Source of the DNA: Arthrobacter sp. 35W
GTDB lineage: Bacteria; Actinomycetota; Actinomycetes; Actinomycetales; Micrococcaceae
NCBI RefSeq assembly: GCF_000482545.1
Contig: NZ_KI519455.1
Span: 1,363,247-1,427,246, forward strand
Length of the DNA: 64,000 bases
Direction of reading: 5' to 3'
Positions 18,401 to 28,161 of this stretch are shown piece by piece. Each line of letters begins with the position of its first letter. The first letter of the stretch is position 1. The position numbers were made by a program, and so were the translations under genes. Under the pieces are notes generated by a model. That model made no database searches and was not told the DNA's origin. It saw only the letters and a program-made list of their open reading frames with translations.

Positions 18401-19402
18401 TCATTCTGGACGTAGGCCGGCCCTGCGCAGGCGGCGGGAGAGAGCCTCGAGGTCCTTGGCCACGTCCCAATCCCACCGGACAACGCCATAGCCCAGGGCG
18501 CGGATCCTGTCCTCCCGATCCTTCTCCGTCACAACTGCCTCTGCCGGGGTGCGTCCGTTGAGAAGTTCGCTGCGCAGATACTTGCCGCGGCCATCGAATT
18601 CTCCGACCAGGTTCAAATGCGGCCAATAGAAGTCGGCCCGGGCAGTGAAGCCTCGCCTGTCGGTGATGTCGAATTGCAGTACGGGAGGCGGAAACCCGAG
18701 CGCATGGATGTTGGCCCGTGACAGCGATTCACCGGCAGATTCACTCAACGGGTTGGCGAACTCCAAGGCCTCTCCCACCCTCATGCGGCGGCATTTCGGC
18801 TTGAAGATGCGGGCGGTGTCCCGAACGTTTTCCATGAATCCGGCCCGTTGCTCCTCCGGAAGCTGGCGCAGGGCGTGGTCGGCGGCAGCAATCGCCTGGG
18901 CCCACTCTTCATAGCCAAGCACGTCGGCCAACGTCCGTGCCAGCGATGTTACAGGCGTCCCCGCCAATATTTCCCAGTGGCCGGTGGGAAGGTCTTTCCG
19001 CTGCACATGCAGCCCAAACCCATTCCGCCCGCCAAGTCCGCCGCCGTTGCCCGCAGTGGCCACCGTGGCTTTGGACCCACTTCGTTCTGTACGAGATCCC
19101 GGGCCCGTGCCATAGGCGAAGATTTCCTGCGGCAGGGACAGCACTGGCAGACCCCACAGGTGCGCCGCCGTCAGCCGTGACAACGCGATCGCAGGATGCG
19201 TCAACAGGAGAGCCTCTGCACTGAGGCGGTACCTATTCCACGGGGATGCCGACTGCCAGTCGGCGACGGCGGCGTAAACTCCGCGCTGGAGGCGGACCAG
19301 GGATCCGCCGTCGTACTGCCTGTTCAGAACCTTTTCGTTCGCGTGCGCGGCGATCAGGAGGCGAGTCGTTGAAAGCTGTGGAAGTGGGGACATGGACAGC
19401 AT
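18401..19402 (-). CDS. AbiEi-like N-domain with C-terminal nuclease-like (DUF559/VSR-type) domain
   Basis: Cytosolic protein of 333 residues, a type common in Actinobacteria. The N-terminal half (LVRLQRGVYAAVADWQ ... ALSRLTAAHLWGLPV) resembles the winged-helix AbiEi antitoxin region. The C-terminal 100 residues (RADFYWPHLNLVGEFDGRGKY, then EKDREDRIRALGYGVVRWDW) have the D...ExD pattern of DUF559/VSR PD-(D/E)XK-like nucleases. No AbiEii toxin gene is adjacent, so it is probably a stand-alone protein rather than half of a toxin pair. ATG 19402 or 19393 are both possible starts. The gene is bracketed by two copies of the same REP-like palindrome. Function in defence is inference only. Confidence 0.72.
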   Translation of the reverse strand: MLSMSPLPQLSTTRLLIAAHANEKVLNRQYDGGSLVRLQRGVYAAVADWQSASPWNRYRLSAEALLLTHPAIALSRLTAAHLWGLPVLSLPQEIFAYGTGPGSRTERSGSKATVATAGNGGGLGGRNGFGLHVQRKDLPTGHWEILAGTPVTSLARTLADVLGYEEWAQAIAAADHALRQLPEEQRAGFMENVRDTARIFKPKCRRMRVGEALEFANPLSESAGESLSRANIHALGFPPPVLQFDITDRRGFTARADFYWPHLNLVGEFDGRGKYLRSELLNGRTPAEAVVTEKDREDRIRALGYGVVRWDWDVAKDLEALSRRLRRAGLRPE

Positions 19403-19461
19403 CGTGGCCCATCCGTATGGCTTAAAACGGGCCAGAACCGCGAATGTGGATAAGCATGGTG

Positions 19462-19530
19462 AAAATCGCGCCTGTTGATAAGAATCGCGGCCGCGCACCG
19501 GGCGCGAAAATGACGAACGGGCGCGGATTT
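19462..19530. repeat. REP-like palindrome, family A copy 2 (diverged)
   Basis: It shares AAAATCGCGCCTGTT at the left and GGCGCGAAAATGACGAACGG at the right with copy 1, but the left arm has diverged so the hairpin is imperfect. It lies upstream of the AbiEi-like gene, in the gap to the divergent HAD gene. A downstream GGGCCGCGG is shared with copy 3. Confidence 0.75.
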
Positions 19531-19660
19531 CCAAGGGCCGCGGCGGGGGTTGTGGATAGTTACCCACAGTGGGGAGAAGCTGTGAGTATTTACCCGGTGT
19601 TCACCCAGGCTGTGTTCCGGGCTACAGCGCTCTGCCGGGGCCATCTGGTTCACTTGAACC

Positions 19661-20512
19661 ATGACAACTTTGACTGAAAACTCAGTCTCTGGCATCGATG
19701 ACCAGAGGAACAACACGAACACGACCCACCTGGTGGCCCTGGATGTCGACGGCACGCTGGTGGACCACGACGGCCACATGAGCGAGGCCGTCCGCGAGGC
19801 CGCGCGCCGTACGGTGGCCGCCGGACACCATGTCATCATCGCCACCGGGCGCTCGCTGGGCGCCATGCTGCCGGTGATCGAGCAGATCGGTTTGGAGCGC
19901 GGCTACGGCGTCTGCTCCAACGGCGGCGTGACCATCCGCCTGGACCCCAGCCTGGACCTTGGCTACGAGGTCATTGACCGTGAAACCTTCGACCCGGCCC
20001 CGGCCCTGGCCACGCTGCGGGACCGCGTCCCGGGCGCACGCTACGCGCTGGAGGACGAGGACGGGAACTTCCTGTCCACCGAACGCTTCCAGGACTCCAG
20101 CTTTGGCATCGAGGCGCAGGGCGTGGACTTCCACCAGCTGATGAACACCCGGGCCGTCCGCGTGGTGGTCAACAGCGTCGACGCGAGCACCGAGGAATTC
20201 ACCGCGGCAGTGGCCAACTGCGGCCTGCAGGGCGTGGCCTACTCGGTGGGTTGGACCGCGTGGCTGGACATCGCCGCCGCCGGCGTCACCAAGGCCACGG
20301 CCCTGGAAAAGCTGCGCCAGCGCCTGGACGTCCACCCGTACCTGACGGTGGCCGTGGGCGACGGCGGCAACGACCTTGAGATGCTGGCCTGGGCCGGCCG
20401 CGGCGTGGCCATGGGCCAGGCCGACGACTACGTGAAGGCCGCGGCCAACGAGGTCACCGCCTCGGTGTACGACGACGGTGCCGCGCACGTGCTGCGCAGC
20501 CTGCTGCCCTAG
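19661..20512 (+). CDS. Cof-type HAD-IIB phosphatase
   Basis: Cytosolic phosphatase of 283 residues acting on small phosphorylated metabolites such as sugar phosphates. Motif I with the nucleophile Asp is VALDVDGTLVDHDGHM, motif II is IIATGRSLGA, and motif IV is VAVGDGGNDLEMLAWAGRGVAMGQA, all in the type IIB arrangement. The cap domain lies between residues about 90 and 200. A GGTTCA-CT-TGAACC inverted repeat (19647-19660) sits directly before the ATG where a ribosome site would be expected, so initiation may be leaderless or regulated there. Substrate is unknown. Confidence 0.88.
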   Translation: MTTLTENSVSGIDDQRNNTNTTHLVALDVDGTLVDHDGHMSEAVREAARRTVAAGHHVIIATGRSLGAMLPVIEQIGLERGYGVCSNGGVTIRLDPSLDLGYEVIDRETFDPAPALATLRDRVPGARYALEDEDGNFLSTERFQDSSFGIEAQGVDFHQLMNTRAVRVVVNSVDASTEEFTAAVANCGLQGVAYSVGWTAWLDIAAAGVTKATALEKLRQRLDVHPYLTVAVGDGGNDLEMLAWAGRGVAMGQADDYVKAAANEVTASVYDDGAAHVLRSLLP

Positions 20513-20528
20513 CTTCCCAGCCCTCAGC

Positions 20529-20568
20529 ACGACGGCGGCCCCCACCAAAAGGTGGGGGCCGCCGTCGT
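20529..20568. terminator. 18-bp perfect hairpin terminator
   Basis: ACGACGGCGGCCCCCACC and its exact complement flank the loop AAAA, between the convergent HAD and ppa genes. The stem is almost identical to that at 13565-13599. Confidence 0.78.
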
Positions 20569-20584
20569 CGTACCCGGAAAGAGA

Positions 20585-21073
20585 CTAGTGCTTGGTGTCT
20601 CCGAAGCGCTTGATGGAGGCTTCCAGCTCGGCCTCTGCGGCGGCGCGGTCGGCCCAGCCCTCGGCCTTGACCCACTTGCCGGGCTCCAGGTCCTTGTAGC
20701 GGGTGAAGAAGTGCTCGATTTCCTTGATCAGGAACTCATCCACGTCGGAGATTTCCTGGATGTGGTCGAAGCGCTTGTCGTCAACGACGCACAGCACCTT
20801 GGCGTCTCCACCGCCGTCATCGGTCATGTTGAAGACGCCGATCGGACGGGCCTCCACCACAACGCCGGGGTGCAGGTCGAAGTCCTGCAGCAGCACCAGG
20901 GCGTCCAGCGGATCGCCGTCTTCGCCCAGGGTGTTGTCGAAGAAGCCGTAGTGCGTGGGGTACTGCATGGACGTGAACAGCACGCGGTCCAGGCGGACGC
21001 GGCCGGTCTCGTGGTCGACTTCGTACTTGACGCGGGATCCGCGCGGGATCTCGATGGTGACGTCGTGCTTCAT
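20585..21073 (-). CDS. ppa: Inorganic pyrophosphatase
   Basis: Cytosolic family I enzyme of 162 residues hydrolysing pyrophosphate to two phosphates, which pulls biosynthetic reactions forward. The signature [12 protein letters not shown] carries the metal-binding aspartates, and [12 protein letters not shown] and [16 protein letters not shown] are family blocks. The ATG at 21073 has an AGGAG ribosome site five bases upstream in the sense direction; the longer open frame upstream shows no family similarity. It is divergent from dacB across 240 bases, the same neighbourhood as in mycobacteria. Confidence 0.96.
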   Translation of the reverse strand: MKHDVTIEIPRGSRVKYEVDHETGRVRLDRVLFTSMQYPTHYGFFDNTLGEDGDPLDALVLLQDFDLHPGVVVEARPIGVFNMTDDGGGDAKVLCVVDDKRFDHIQEISDVDEFLIKEIEHFFTRYKDLEPGKWVKAEGWADRAAAEAELEASIKRFGDTKH

Positions 21074-21313
21074 AACTGCTCCTAAGCTGGGGATCGGCCT
21101 GGTGCCGGATCCTAAACGAGGCGGCTGGGATGCGTGCCGGCGCCGGCCGGGCGCGGGCGCGGCAAACGGGCGCGGCGGCATTCCGTCTAGTATGAGGATA
21201 TAGGCGCGCGCTTGCTGCGCCGAAACCTGCCCCTGTCACATCCAGCGGGCCGCCTGGGCCGTTTCGCACCGGCCTGCCCTTAAATTGAGCCGACCGCAAG
21301 GATTGCCACACCC

Positions 21314-22732
21314 ATGAGCCGTACGTCCAAGACCGTGACGGGCGTGGTGCTGGCCGCTGTGATTGGTGCCCTGGCCGTTCCCGTGGGGCTGAACCTCGCC
21401 CCGGCCTTCCTGGACGGTGTCACAAGTGCCTCCGTCCAGACCTCCGTGCCGGCGCAGCAGCAGCTGCCAACGGCGCTGGCCACGGTGGGTGGCATCGCCG
21501 ATTTGTCGCAGAACGCGCCGCTGCCTTCCGCCGATTCGCTGGCCAAGGCACTTGACGCCGCCCTGGCCACGGACAAGGGGACCTTCACGGCCTACGTCCA
21601 GGACGGTGCCACCGGGGCCGAGCTGTACAACCGCAATGCCTCCGCCGGCCGCATCCCCGCCTCGAATCTGAAACTTGTCACGGCATTGGCGGCGTTGAAG
21701 ACCCTCGGCGCCGACACCACGCTTCCCACCACCGTGCTGGCCGGCTCCACGCCGGCCACCGTGGTGATCCGCGGCGGCGGCGACTCCCTGCTGGGCCCCG
21801 GGACGAGCGACAGCACCAGCGTGGTGGGCCGCGCCGGCCTGGCCACCCTGGCCCAGCAGACGGCCGCCGCGCTCAAGACCGCGGGCACGCAGGGCCCCGT
21901 CACCATCGCCGTCGACGACACGCTGTTCTCCGGCCCGGCGCTGAACCCCAATTGGCTCCAGGGCGACATCGACGCCGGCGAGATCGCCCCCATCTTCCCG
22001 CTGGCCCTGGATGCGGCCCGGCCATACCCTGCCGGTTCCACAGGCGCGCGCCCGGAGGACTCGGCCATGACCGTGGGCCAGGCCTTCGCCGACGCGCTGG
22101 CCGCCGCCGGAGTGCAGGTGGCCCCCGGGGTGTCCCGTGGAACCGCCGGCGACGGCGCCGCGACGCTGGGCAGCGTCTCCTCGGCGAGTGTGGGCGAGCA
22201 GGTCCAATACCTGCTCCAGCAGTCCGACAACTATGTGGCCGAGGTGCTGGGCCGGCTGGTGGCCGTGGCCGCCGGCAAGCCGGGCTCCTCCACCGCGGCC
22301 TCGGAGGCCATCCGCAGCGCCGTGGCCACGGTGGGGCTGGACATCAAGGGTCTGGTGCTGGACGACAGCTCCGGGCTGGCCGCCGGCAACCGGGTGAGCG
22401 CCCGCCAGATGACGGCGGCCGTCACGTTGATGGCCGAGGACCCGAATCCGGATCTGCGCCAGGGCCTGGGCGGACTGCCCATCGCCGGCCTCAGCGGCAC
22501 GCTGAACAACCGCTACCAGGACGTGGACACGGTGGCCGGGGCCGGGCTGGTCCGGGCCAAGACCGGCACCTTGAACGAGGTCCTCTCGCTCTCCGGCTAC
22601 GTCGTTGATGCCGATGGGCGCCTGCTGGTGTTCTCCTTCATCGGCAATTCATTCACCGAGGGCAGCTCCGCTGCCAAGCCATTGGTGGATGCGGCGGCCA
22701 CGGTGCTGGCCGGCTGCGGCTGCAAGGGCTGA
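21314..22732 (+). CDS. dacB: D-alanyl-D-alanine carboxypeptidase/endopeptidase (PBP4 family)
   Basis: Exported, membrane-attached or periplasmic-side peptidase of 472 residues that trims peptidoglycan stem peptides. An N-terminal hydrophobic signal/anchor (TGVVLAAVIGALAVPVG) is followed by the three penicillin-binding motifs: SNLK (Ser117, Lys120), SDN (Ser304-Asn306) and KTG (Lys416-Gly418). Spacing between the first two motifs fits the PBP4 type with an inserted domain. It heads the cluster dacB-DUF2342-tilS-hpt-ftsH, conserved across Actinobacteria. Confidence 0.93.
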   Translation: MSRTSKTVTGVVLAAVIGALAVPVGLNLAPAFLDGVTSASVQTSVPAQQQLPTALATVGGIADLSQNAPLPSADSLAKALDAALATDKGTFTAYVQDGATGAELYNRNASAGRIPASNLKLVTALAALKTLGADTTLPTTVLAGSTPATVVIRGGGDSLLGPGTSDSTSVVGRAGLATLAQQTAAALKTAGTQGPVTIAVDDTLFSGPALNPNWLQGDIDAGEIAPIFPLALDAARPYPAGSTGARPEDSAMTVGQAFADALAAAGVQVAPGVSRGTAGDGAATLGSVSSASVGEQVQYLLQQSDNYVAEVLGRLVAVAAGKPGSSTAASEAIRSAVATVGLDIKGLVLDDSSGLAAGNRVSARQMTAAVTLMAEDPNPDLRQGLGGLPIAGLSGTLNNRYQDVDTVAGAGLVRAKTGTLNEVLSLSGYVVDADGRLLVFSFIGNSFTEGSSAAKPLVDAAATVLAGCGCKG

Positions 22733-22807
22733 GCGCAGCCAGCCCCGGCTGGCGGCGTCCGCTGTCGGCTGACACCAAGCGGCACCGGCCTGTCAGCCTA
22801 GTGTGGT

Positions 22808-23941
22808 GTGATGGAGGGCATGGACTCGAAGAGCACCCCAGCGGGCCCGCGCGGCTCCGACCTGATCAATTGGGAGTTGGCCGCCCGCACGGCCGCCACC
22901 CTGGCCCCTGCCGGACCGCTGCTGAGCGGATCCGAGATCGGCGCTGCGGTGGACAACCTGCGCACCATGGCGGACCGCAGCGTGCCGTACGTCCACGACA
23001 TCACTGGGCTCGATGCGGCCAAGGACCTGCGGGATTCCCAGGTTCTGGTGGTGGACCGCGCCTCGTGGGCCAAGGCCAACACCCAAAGCTTTGCCGTGAT
23101 GATGGGCCCCGTGCTCGATGCGCTGGCGCAGAAGCAGACCTCCACGTCAAAGCCACTCAACACGGCGCTCAGCGGCACCGTCACGGGCGCCCAGCTGGGC
23201 GCCGTCCTGGCCTTCCTCTCCTCCAAGGTCCTGGGCCAGTACGATCCCTTCTCCGCCGGCACGGGCACCGGGCTCAGCGGTGGGCGCCTGCTGCTGGTGG
23301 CCCCGAACATCATCACCGTGGAGCGCGAGCTCACCGTGGACCCGTCCGATTTCCGGCTCTGGGTCTGCCTGCATGAACAAACCCACCGGGTGCAGTTCGC
23401 GGCGGCGCCGTGGCTGCGTGGCCACATGCTCTCAGAGATCGAGAAACTCGGTTCGCTGCTGGTGGGCGACACCGAGACCCTCGGCGAGCGGCTGGGCGCC
23501 GCCCTGAAGTCCATCGGGAACCGCCCGGAGGCGGACACCGCGCCCGAGAACGCCAGCCGCGGCGGCGTGCTGGACCTCTTGCAGGATCCGGAGCAGAAGG
23601 CGGCACTGTCGCATGTGACGGCCGTGATGAGCCTGCTGGAGGGCCACGCCAATGTGGTGATGGACGCCGTCGACGCCAGCATCGTGCCCACCGTCAAGAC
23701 CATCCGCCAACGCTTCAATGCCCGGGGCAGGGACCGCGGCGCGGTGGAGAAGTTCATCCGCCACCTGCTGGGCCTGGACGCCAAGATGCGCCAGTACAGC
23801 GACGGCGCCCGCTTTGTGCGCTCCGTCGTCGCCTTGGTGGGCATGGAGGGCTTCAACCACGTCTGGACCAGCGCGGAGCACCTGCCCACCGAAGCCGAGA
23901 TCCACAATGCCCGCCTTTGGGTGGACCGGATGGGCCTCTAG
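22808..23941 (+). CDS. Zinc-dependent metalloprotease-like protein (DUF2342)
   Basis: Protein of 377 residues in the family often labelled 'coenzyme F420 biosynthesis-associated', though no F420 role is shown. The zinc-ligand motif HEQTH (His189-His193, numbered from the GTG at 22808) lies in RLWVCLHEQTHRVQFAAAPW, and a downstream Glu-rich helix could give the third ligand. There is no signal peptide, so it is cytosolic. Starts at GTG 22808, ATG 22811 and ATG 22820 are all possible. Its fixed position between dacB and tilS is conserved in Actinobacteria. Substrate is unknown. Confidence 0.85.
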   Translation: MMEGMDSKSTPAGPRGSDLINWELAARTAATLAPAGPLLSGSEIGAAVDNLRTMADRSVPYVHDITGLDAAKDLRDSQVLVVDRASWAKANTQSFAVMMGPVLDALAQKQTSTSKPLNTALSGTVTGAQLGAVLAFLSSKVLGQYDPFSAGTGTGLSGGRLLLVAPNIITVERELTVDPSDFRLWVCLHEQTHRVQFAAAPWLRGHMLSEIEKLGSLLVGDTETLGERLGAALKSIGNRPEADTAPENASRGGVLDLLQDPEQKAALSHVTAVMSLLEGHANVVMDAVDASIVPTVKTIRQRFNARGRDRGAVEKFIRHLLGLDAKMRQYSDGARFVRSVVALVGMEGFNHVWTSAEHLPTEAEIHNARLWVDRMGL

Positions 23942-25171
23942 GTGGTGCCAGCATCTGCCGAAGGCACAACACCTCCGGCAGTGCCCGCGCCGGCTCCAGT
24001 GCCGGCGTACCCGGCCGGGCAGAAGTCTCCGCGGCCCCGGCTGGATCCGGTGGTGGCCAAGGCCCGCAACATGGTTGCGGCCCTGCTGGGCATTTCCAGC
24101 ACCGGGCGGATCCGGCCAGCGGCCGAGCCGCCGCTGGTGCTGGTGGCCTGCAGCGGCGGCCCGGACTCCCTGGCCCTGGCGGCGGTGGCGGCGTTCTTTG
24201 TGCACCGCGGCGAGGTCCGCGTGGGGGCCGTGGTGGTGGACCACCAGCTGCAGCCCGGCAGCGCCGAGGTGGCGGCCGGGGCCGCTGCGGCGCTGCGTGG
24301 ACTGGGGCTGGACCCTGTGCAGATCCGCACCGTGGACGTGGCGCACGACGGCGATGGCCCGGAGGCCTCGGCCCGCACCGCCCGCTACGGCGCCCTGGAC
24401 GAGGCCGCCCGGGAGCTGGGTGCCTCGGAGGTCCTGCTCGGCCACACCCTGGACGACCAGGCCGAATCCGTGCTGCTGGGCCTGGTCCGGGGCTCGGGGA
24501 CCCGCTCGCTGGCCGGCATTCCCCAGCGTAGGGGGATCTACCTGCGTCCACTGCTGGGGCTGCGCCGCGAAGAAACTCTGGAGATTTGCGACACTCTCGG
24601 ATTGGATCCCTGGCACGATCCGACCAATGCCGATCCGGCGTTCATGCGCTCCCGGGTGCGCACCGTAGTGCTGCCCTTCCTTGCGGAGCAGCTGGGTGCC
24701 GGAATCGCGCCCTCGCTCTACCGCTCCGCCCGGATCCTGGCCGCCGATGCGGACTATCTTGATGAGCTGGCGGGGGCGGAATTCGCCCGCCTTGCCGAGC
24801 AGCTGCCCGCCCCCGCCGGGGACGAGGATAAGAACAACGACGACGGCGCCCCGGCCTGGGCCGCGGATGCCACGGCGCCACAACGGCTGCTACAAGAACT
24901 GCCGCAGGAAGTGCGCCTGCCCGAGGACGCGCTGCGGGCGCTGGCCCCGGCCCTGCGCCAGCGGGTCCTGGCCCTCGCCGTCGTCGCCCTTGGTGGCAGC
25001 CAGCCCAGCTACGAACGACTGCTGGCGGCCCAGTCGCTGCTGGAGCGGCGGGGCTCCGCGGGACCGGTGGAGCTGGCGGGGAAAGTCAGTGTGAGCCGGA
25101 TCCCGCGCAGCCAGGGGAGTCCCCATGAGGGTTCCGGCTATGGGAAACTAGTGTTTAGACGCAATGCCTAA
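23942..25171 (+). CDS. tilS: tRNA(Ile)-lysidine synthetase
   Basis: Cytosolic N-type ATP pyrophosphatase of 409 residues that converts the wobble cytidine of tRNA-Ile(CAU) to lysidine, changing its decoding from AUG to AUA. The PP-loop SGGPDS lies at residues 71-76, and [21 protein letters not shown] and [22 protein letters not shown] are TilS signatures. The first 60 residues are a Pro/Ala-rich extension. The GTG start directly abuts the previous stop, so translation is coupled. Confidence 0.95.
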   Translation: MVPASAEGTTPPAVPAPAPVPAYPAGQKSPRPRLDPVVAKARNMVAALLGISSTGRIRPAAEPPLVLVACSGGPDSLALAAVAAFFVHRGEVRVGAVVVDHQLQPGSAEVAAGAAAALRGLGLDPVQIRTVDVAHDGDGPEASARTARYGALDEAARELGASEVLLGHTLDDQAESVLLGLVRGSGTRSLAGIPQRRGIYLRPLLGLRREETLEICDTLGLDPWHDPTNADPAFMRSRVRTVVLPFLAEQLGAGIAPSLYRSARILAADADYLDELAGAEFARLAEQLPAPAGDEDKNNDDGAPAWAADATAPQRLLQELPQEVRLPEDALRALAPALRQRVLALAVVALGGSQPSYERLLAAQSLLERRGSAGPVELAGKVSVSRIPRSQGSPHEGSGYGKLVFRRNA

Positions 25172-25239
25172 GACCACCGCCGGCGCATGAAGCCGGGGGC
25201 GGCGCACAAACTAAAGCCCTTCAACACCAGGAGCCATTG

Positions 25240-25791
25240 GTGGATTCACAAGACGTCCAAGCCGATCTCAAGCACGTTCTCTACACCAAGGAACAGATCC
25301 AGGACCGCGTAGCAGAGCTCGCAGCCCAGATTGATGCAGACTACGAAGGCCGCGACGTCCTGCTGGTGGGCGTACTCAAGGGCGCCGTCATGATCATGGC
25401 CGATCTGGCCCGTGCCCTGCACAGCCACGTGACCATGGACTGGATGGCAGTGTCCTCCTACGGTTCCGGCACCCAGTCCTCCGGCGTCGTGCGCATCCTC
25501 AAGGACCTCGAAACGGACCTGATGGGCAAGCACGTGCTGATCGTTGAGGACATCATCGATTCCGGCCTGACCCTGTCCTGGCTCAAGGCCAACCTGGTCT
25601 CCCGCGGCCCGGCCTCGGTGGAAATCTGCACCCTGCTGCGCAAGCCCGATGCCGCCAAGGTCGAGATCGACGTCAAGTACGTCGGCTACGACATCCCCAG
25701 CGAATTCGTCGTCGGCTACGGCCTGGACTTCGCCGAGCGGTACCGAAATCTGGACTTCATCGGCACGCTGGCTCCGCACATCTACGAGTAG
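25240..25791 (+). CDS. hpt: Hypoxanthine phosphoribosyltransferase
   Basis: Cytosolic purine-salvage enzyme of 183 residues that joins hypoxanthine or guanine to PRPP. The PRPP-binding loop is [17 protein letters not shown], and [18 protein letters not shown] and the late [16 protein letters not shown] are family motifs. A TTG at 25237 is in frame, but GTG at 25240 lies 6 bases after an AGGAG site and is the better start. It sits between tilS and ftsH as in other Actinobacteria; a REP-like palindrome separates it from ftsH. Confidence 0.96.
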   Translation: MDSQDVQADLKHVLYTKEQIQDRVAELAAQIDADYEGRDVLLVGVLKGAVMIMADLARALHSHVTMDWMAVSSYGSGTQSSGVVRILKDLETDLMGKHVLIVEDIIDSGLTLSWLKANLVSRGPASVEICTLLRKPDAAKVEIDVKYVGYDIPSEFVVGYGLDFAERYRNLDFIGTLAPHIYE

Positions 25792-25809
25792 AGCCCCCAG
25801 CTCCACCAC

Positions 25810-25874
25810 AATCGCGCCTGTTCGTCATTTCCGCGCCCGCCACCCGGGCGCGGAAATGAGGAAGAGGCGCGATT
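25810..25874. repeat. REP-like palindrome, family A copy 3
   Basis: The left arm AATCGCGCCTGTTCGTCATT pairs with its right arm over 30 bases with two mismatches, between hpt and ftsH. It matches copies 1 and 2 closely and, like copy 2, is followed by GGGCCGCGG. No nuclease-like gene is adjacent here. Confidence 0.83.
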
Positions 25875-26066
25875 TTCGTTGGGGGCCGCGGTGAAAATCC
25901 GGTTATGCCCACAGGGAACTATTGCCGTTCCCCGCACGTGTTCCATAGCGAACGGTGTAAAGCTAGTAGCGTGGGCGTGCCTTGGCACAGCCGACGCACA
26001 ATGAGTATCAAAACTCTGTCATGTAGTGAACGTTGATCGGGAGGGACGAGGCACGGCCTCGAGCAC

Positions 26067-28151
26067 ATGAACTTCAAGAATATCTTCAAGGGTCCGATCA
26101 TTTGGATCGTTGCAGTGGTGGCGCTCCTCCTGATTGCCTTCGCCCTGCTGTCCGGCGGCGGGTCCGCCCGGATCAACACCTCCGACGCGCTGGACCTGCT
26201 GTCCAAGAAGGAAGTGGCCTCGGCCAAGGTCTTCGGCTCAGAGGGCCGCGTCGACATGGTGCTCAAGAACGACTACACCACCCCCGACGGCCACGCCGTG
26301 GGCAAGAACGTGCAGTTCTACTTCGGCAGCTACCGCGCGGACACGATGGTCACCGCCATCGACAACGCGAACCTGACGGACTTTGACGACCAGCCCGTCC
26401 AGAGCAACTTCCTCTCCAGCCTCCTCAGCCTGATCCTGCCGATCGTGATCCTGGGTGCCATCTTCTGGTTCCTGCTCTCGCGCATGCAGGGCGGCGGATC
26501 CAAGGTGATGCAGTTCGGCAAGTCCAAGGCGAAGCTGATCACCAAGGACCACCCGCAGGTGACGTTCGTGGATGTTGCAGGCGCCGACGAGGCCGTCGAG
26601 GAACTGCACGAAATCAAGGACTTCCTGCAGAATCCCGCCAAATTCCAGGCCGTGGGCGCCAAGATCCCCAAGGGCGTGCTGCTCTACGGTCCTCCCGGAA
26701 CCGGTAAGACGCTGCTGGCGCGCGCCGTGGCCGGCGAGGCTGGCGTGCCCTTCTACTCGATCTCCGGTTCGGACTTCGTGGAGATGTTTGTCGGTGTGGG
26801 TGCCTCCCGTGTCCGCGACCTCTTCGAGCAGGCCAAGGCCAACTCCCCGGCCATCATCTTCGTTGACGAGATCGACGCCGTCGGACGCCACCGTGGTGCC
26901 GGCATCGGCGGCGGCAATGACGAGCGCGAGCAGACCCTCAACCAGCTGCTGGTGGAGATGGACGGCTTCGACGTCAAGACCAACGTCATCCTGATCGCCG
27001 CCACCAACCGCCCCGATGTGCTGGACCCGGCCCTGCTGCGTCCGGGCCGCTTCGACCGCCAGATCCCGGTGGAGGCCCCCGACCGGCTGGGCCGCCAGCA
27101 GATCCTGCAGGTCCATGCCAAGGGCAAGCCGATGGCTCCCGGCGTGGACTTGAACGCCGTCGCCAAGAAGACCCCGGGCTACACCGGCGCCGACCTGGCC
27201 AACGTCCTCAACGAGGCCGCGCTGCTGACCGCCCGCTCCAACGCCCAGCTCATCGACGACCGCGCCCTGGACGAGGCCATCGACCGCGTCATGGCCGGCC
27301 CGCAGAAGCGCACCCGCGTCATGAAGGAGCTGGAGCGCAAGATCACCGCGTACCACGAGGGTGGACACGCCCTGGTGGCCGCGGCCATGCACCACACGGC
27401 ACCCGTCACCAAGATCACCATCCTGCCCCGCGGCCGCGCCCTGGGCTACACCATGGTGGTTCCGGAGGACGACAAGTACTCGGTGACCCGCAATGAGCTG
27501 CTGGACCAGATGGCCTACGCCATGGGTGGCCGCGTGGCCGAGGAGATCGTGTTCCACGACCCCTCCACCGGTGCCTCCAACGACATCGAAAAGGCCACCG
27601 GCACCGCCCGGAAGATGGTCACGCAGTACGGCATGAGCGAGCGCATCGGCGCCGTGAAGCTGGGCACCGGCGGCGGCGAGCCCTTCCTGGGCCGCGACGC
27701 CGGGCACGACCGCGACTACTCCGAGTCCGTGGCATCCATCATCGATGAAGAGGTCCGCCGCCTCATCGACCAGGCCCACGACGAGGCCTACGCCGTGCTG
27801 ATCGAGAACCGCGATGTGCTGGACCGGCTGGCGCTGGAACTGCTGGAGCGCGAAACCCTGAACCAGGGCGAGATTGCCGCCATCTTCCACGATCTGCGCA
27901 AACACGAACCGCGTGAAGTGTGGCTGTCCAAGGACTCCCGCCCCGTCTCCTCCATTCCGCCCGTGGTGACGGACAAGGAGCGCAGGGATGCCCTCGAGGC
28001 AGGCGAGCCCAACCCTGACATGGTGCTGCCGCAGGACCAGCTGGCCAAGGCCCACCTGCAGGGTGCCATCGACGTCTCCGGCCCCATGCCGGGTGCCACA
28101 CCAGGTCATGAAGGCGGGGAGCAGCTCCCGCCGCACACCCACGGCGGATAG
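26067..28151 (+). CDS. ftsH: ATP-dependent zinc metalloprotease FtsH
   Basis: Membrane AAA+ protease of 694 residues that degrades misassembled membrane proteins and some soluble regulators. Two transmembrane helices (about residues 9-30 and 112-135) flank a short external domain. The AAA domain has Walker A GPPGTGKT starting at residue 208, Walker [12 protein letters not shown] and the [21 protein letters not shown]. The protease site is HEGGH (His430, Glu431, His434), with Gly in place of the commoner Ala. The C-terminal tail is extended and acidic or His-rich at the end. It heads the folate gene run. Confidence 0.97.
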   Translation: MNFKNIFKGPIIWIVAVVALLLIAFALLSGGGSARINTSDALDLLSKKEVASAKVFGSEGRVDMVLKNDYTTPDGHAVGKNVQFYFGSYRADTMVTAIDNANLTDFDDQPVQSNFLSSLLSLILPIVILGAIFWFLLSRMQGGGSKVMQFGKSKAKLITKDHPQVTFVDVAGADEAVEELHEIKDFLQNPAKFQAVGAKIPKGVLLYGPPGTGKTLLARAVAGEAGVPFYSISGSDFVEMFVGVGASRVRDLFEQAKANSPAIIFVDEIDAVGRHRGAGIGGGNDEREQTLNQLLVEMDGFDVKTNVILIAATNRPDVLDPALLRPGRFDRQIPVEAPDRLGRQQILQVHAKGKPMAPGVDLNAVAKKTPGYTGADLANVLNEAALLTARSNAQLIDDRALDEAIDRVMAGPQKRTRVMKELERKITAYHEGGHALVAAAMHHTAPVTKITILPRGRALGYTMVVPEDDKYSVTRNELLDQMAYAMGGRVAEEIVFHDPSTGASNDIEKATGTARKMVTQYGMSERIGAVKLGTGGGEPFLGRDAGHDRDYSESVASIIDEEVRRLIDQAHDEAYAVLIENRDVLDRLALELLERETLNQGEIAAIFHDLRKHEPREVWLSKDSRPVSSIPPVVTDKERRDALEAGEPNPDMVLPQDQLAKAHLQGAIDVSGPMPGATPGHEGGEQLPPHTHGG

Positions 28152-28161
28152 GATCGCATCC

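Noticed and set aside
18401-19402. AbiE type IV toxin-antitoxin system
   Set aside because: Only an AbiEi-like region is present; no AbiEii nucleotidyltransferase gene lies next to it.
22738-22753. GCCAGCC/GGCTGGC after dacB as a terminator
   Set aside because: The loop is only two bases and the next gene follows on the same strand; not convincing.
25237-25239. TTG start codon for hpt
   Set aside because: The adjacent GTG at 25240 has better ribosome-site spacing and starts are rarely TTG here.
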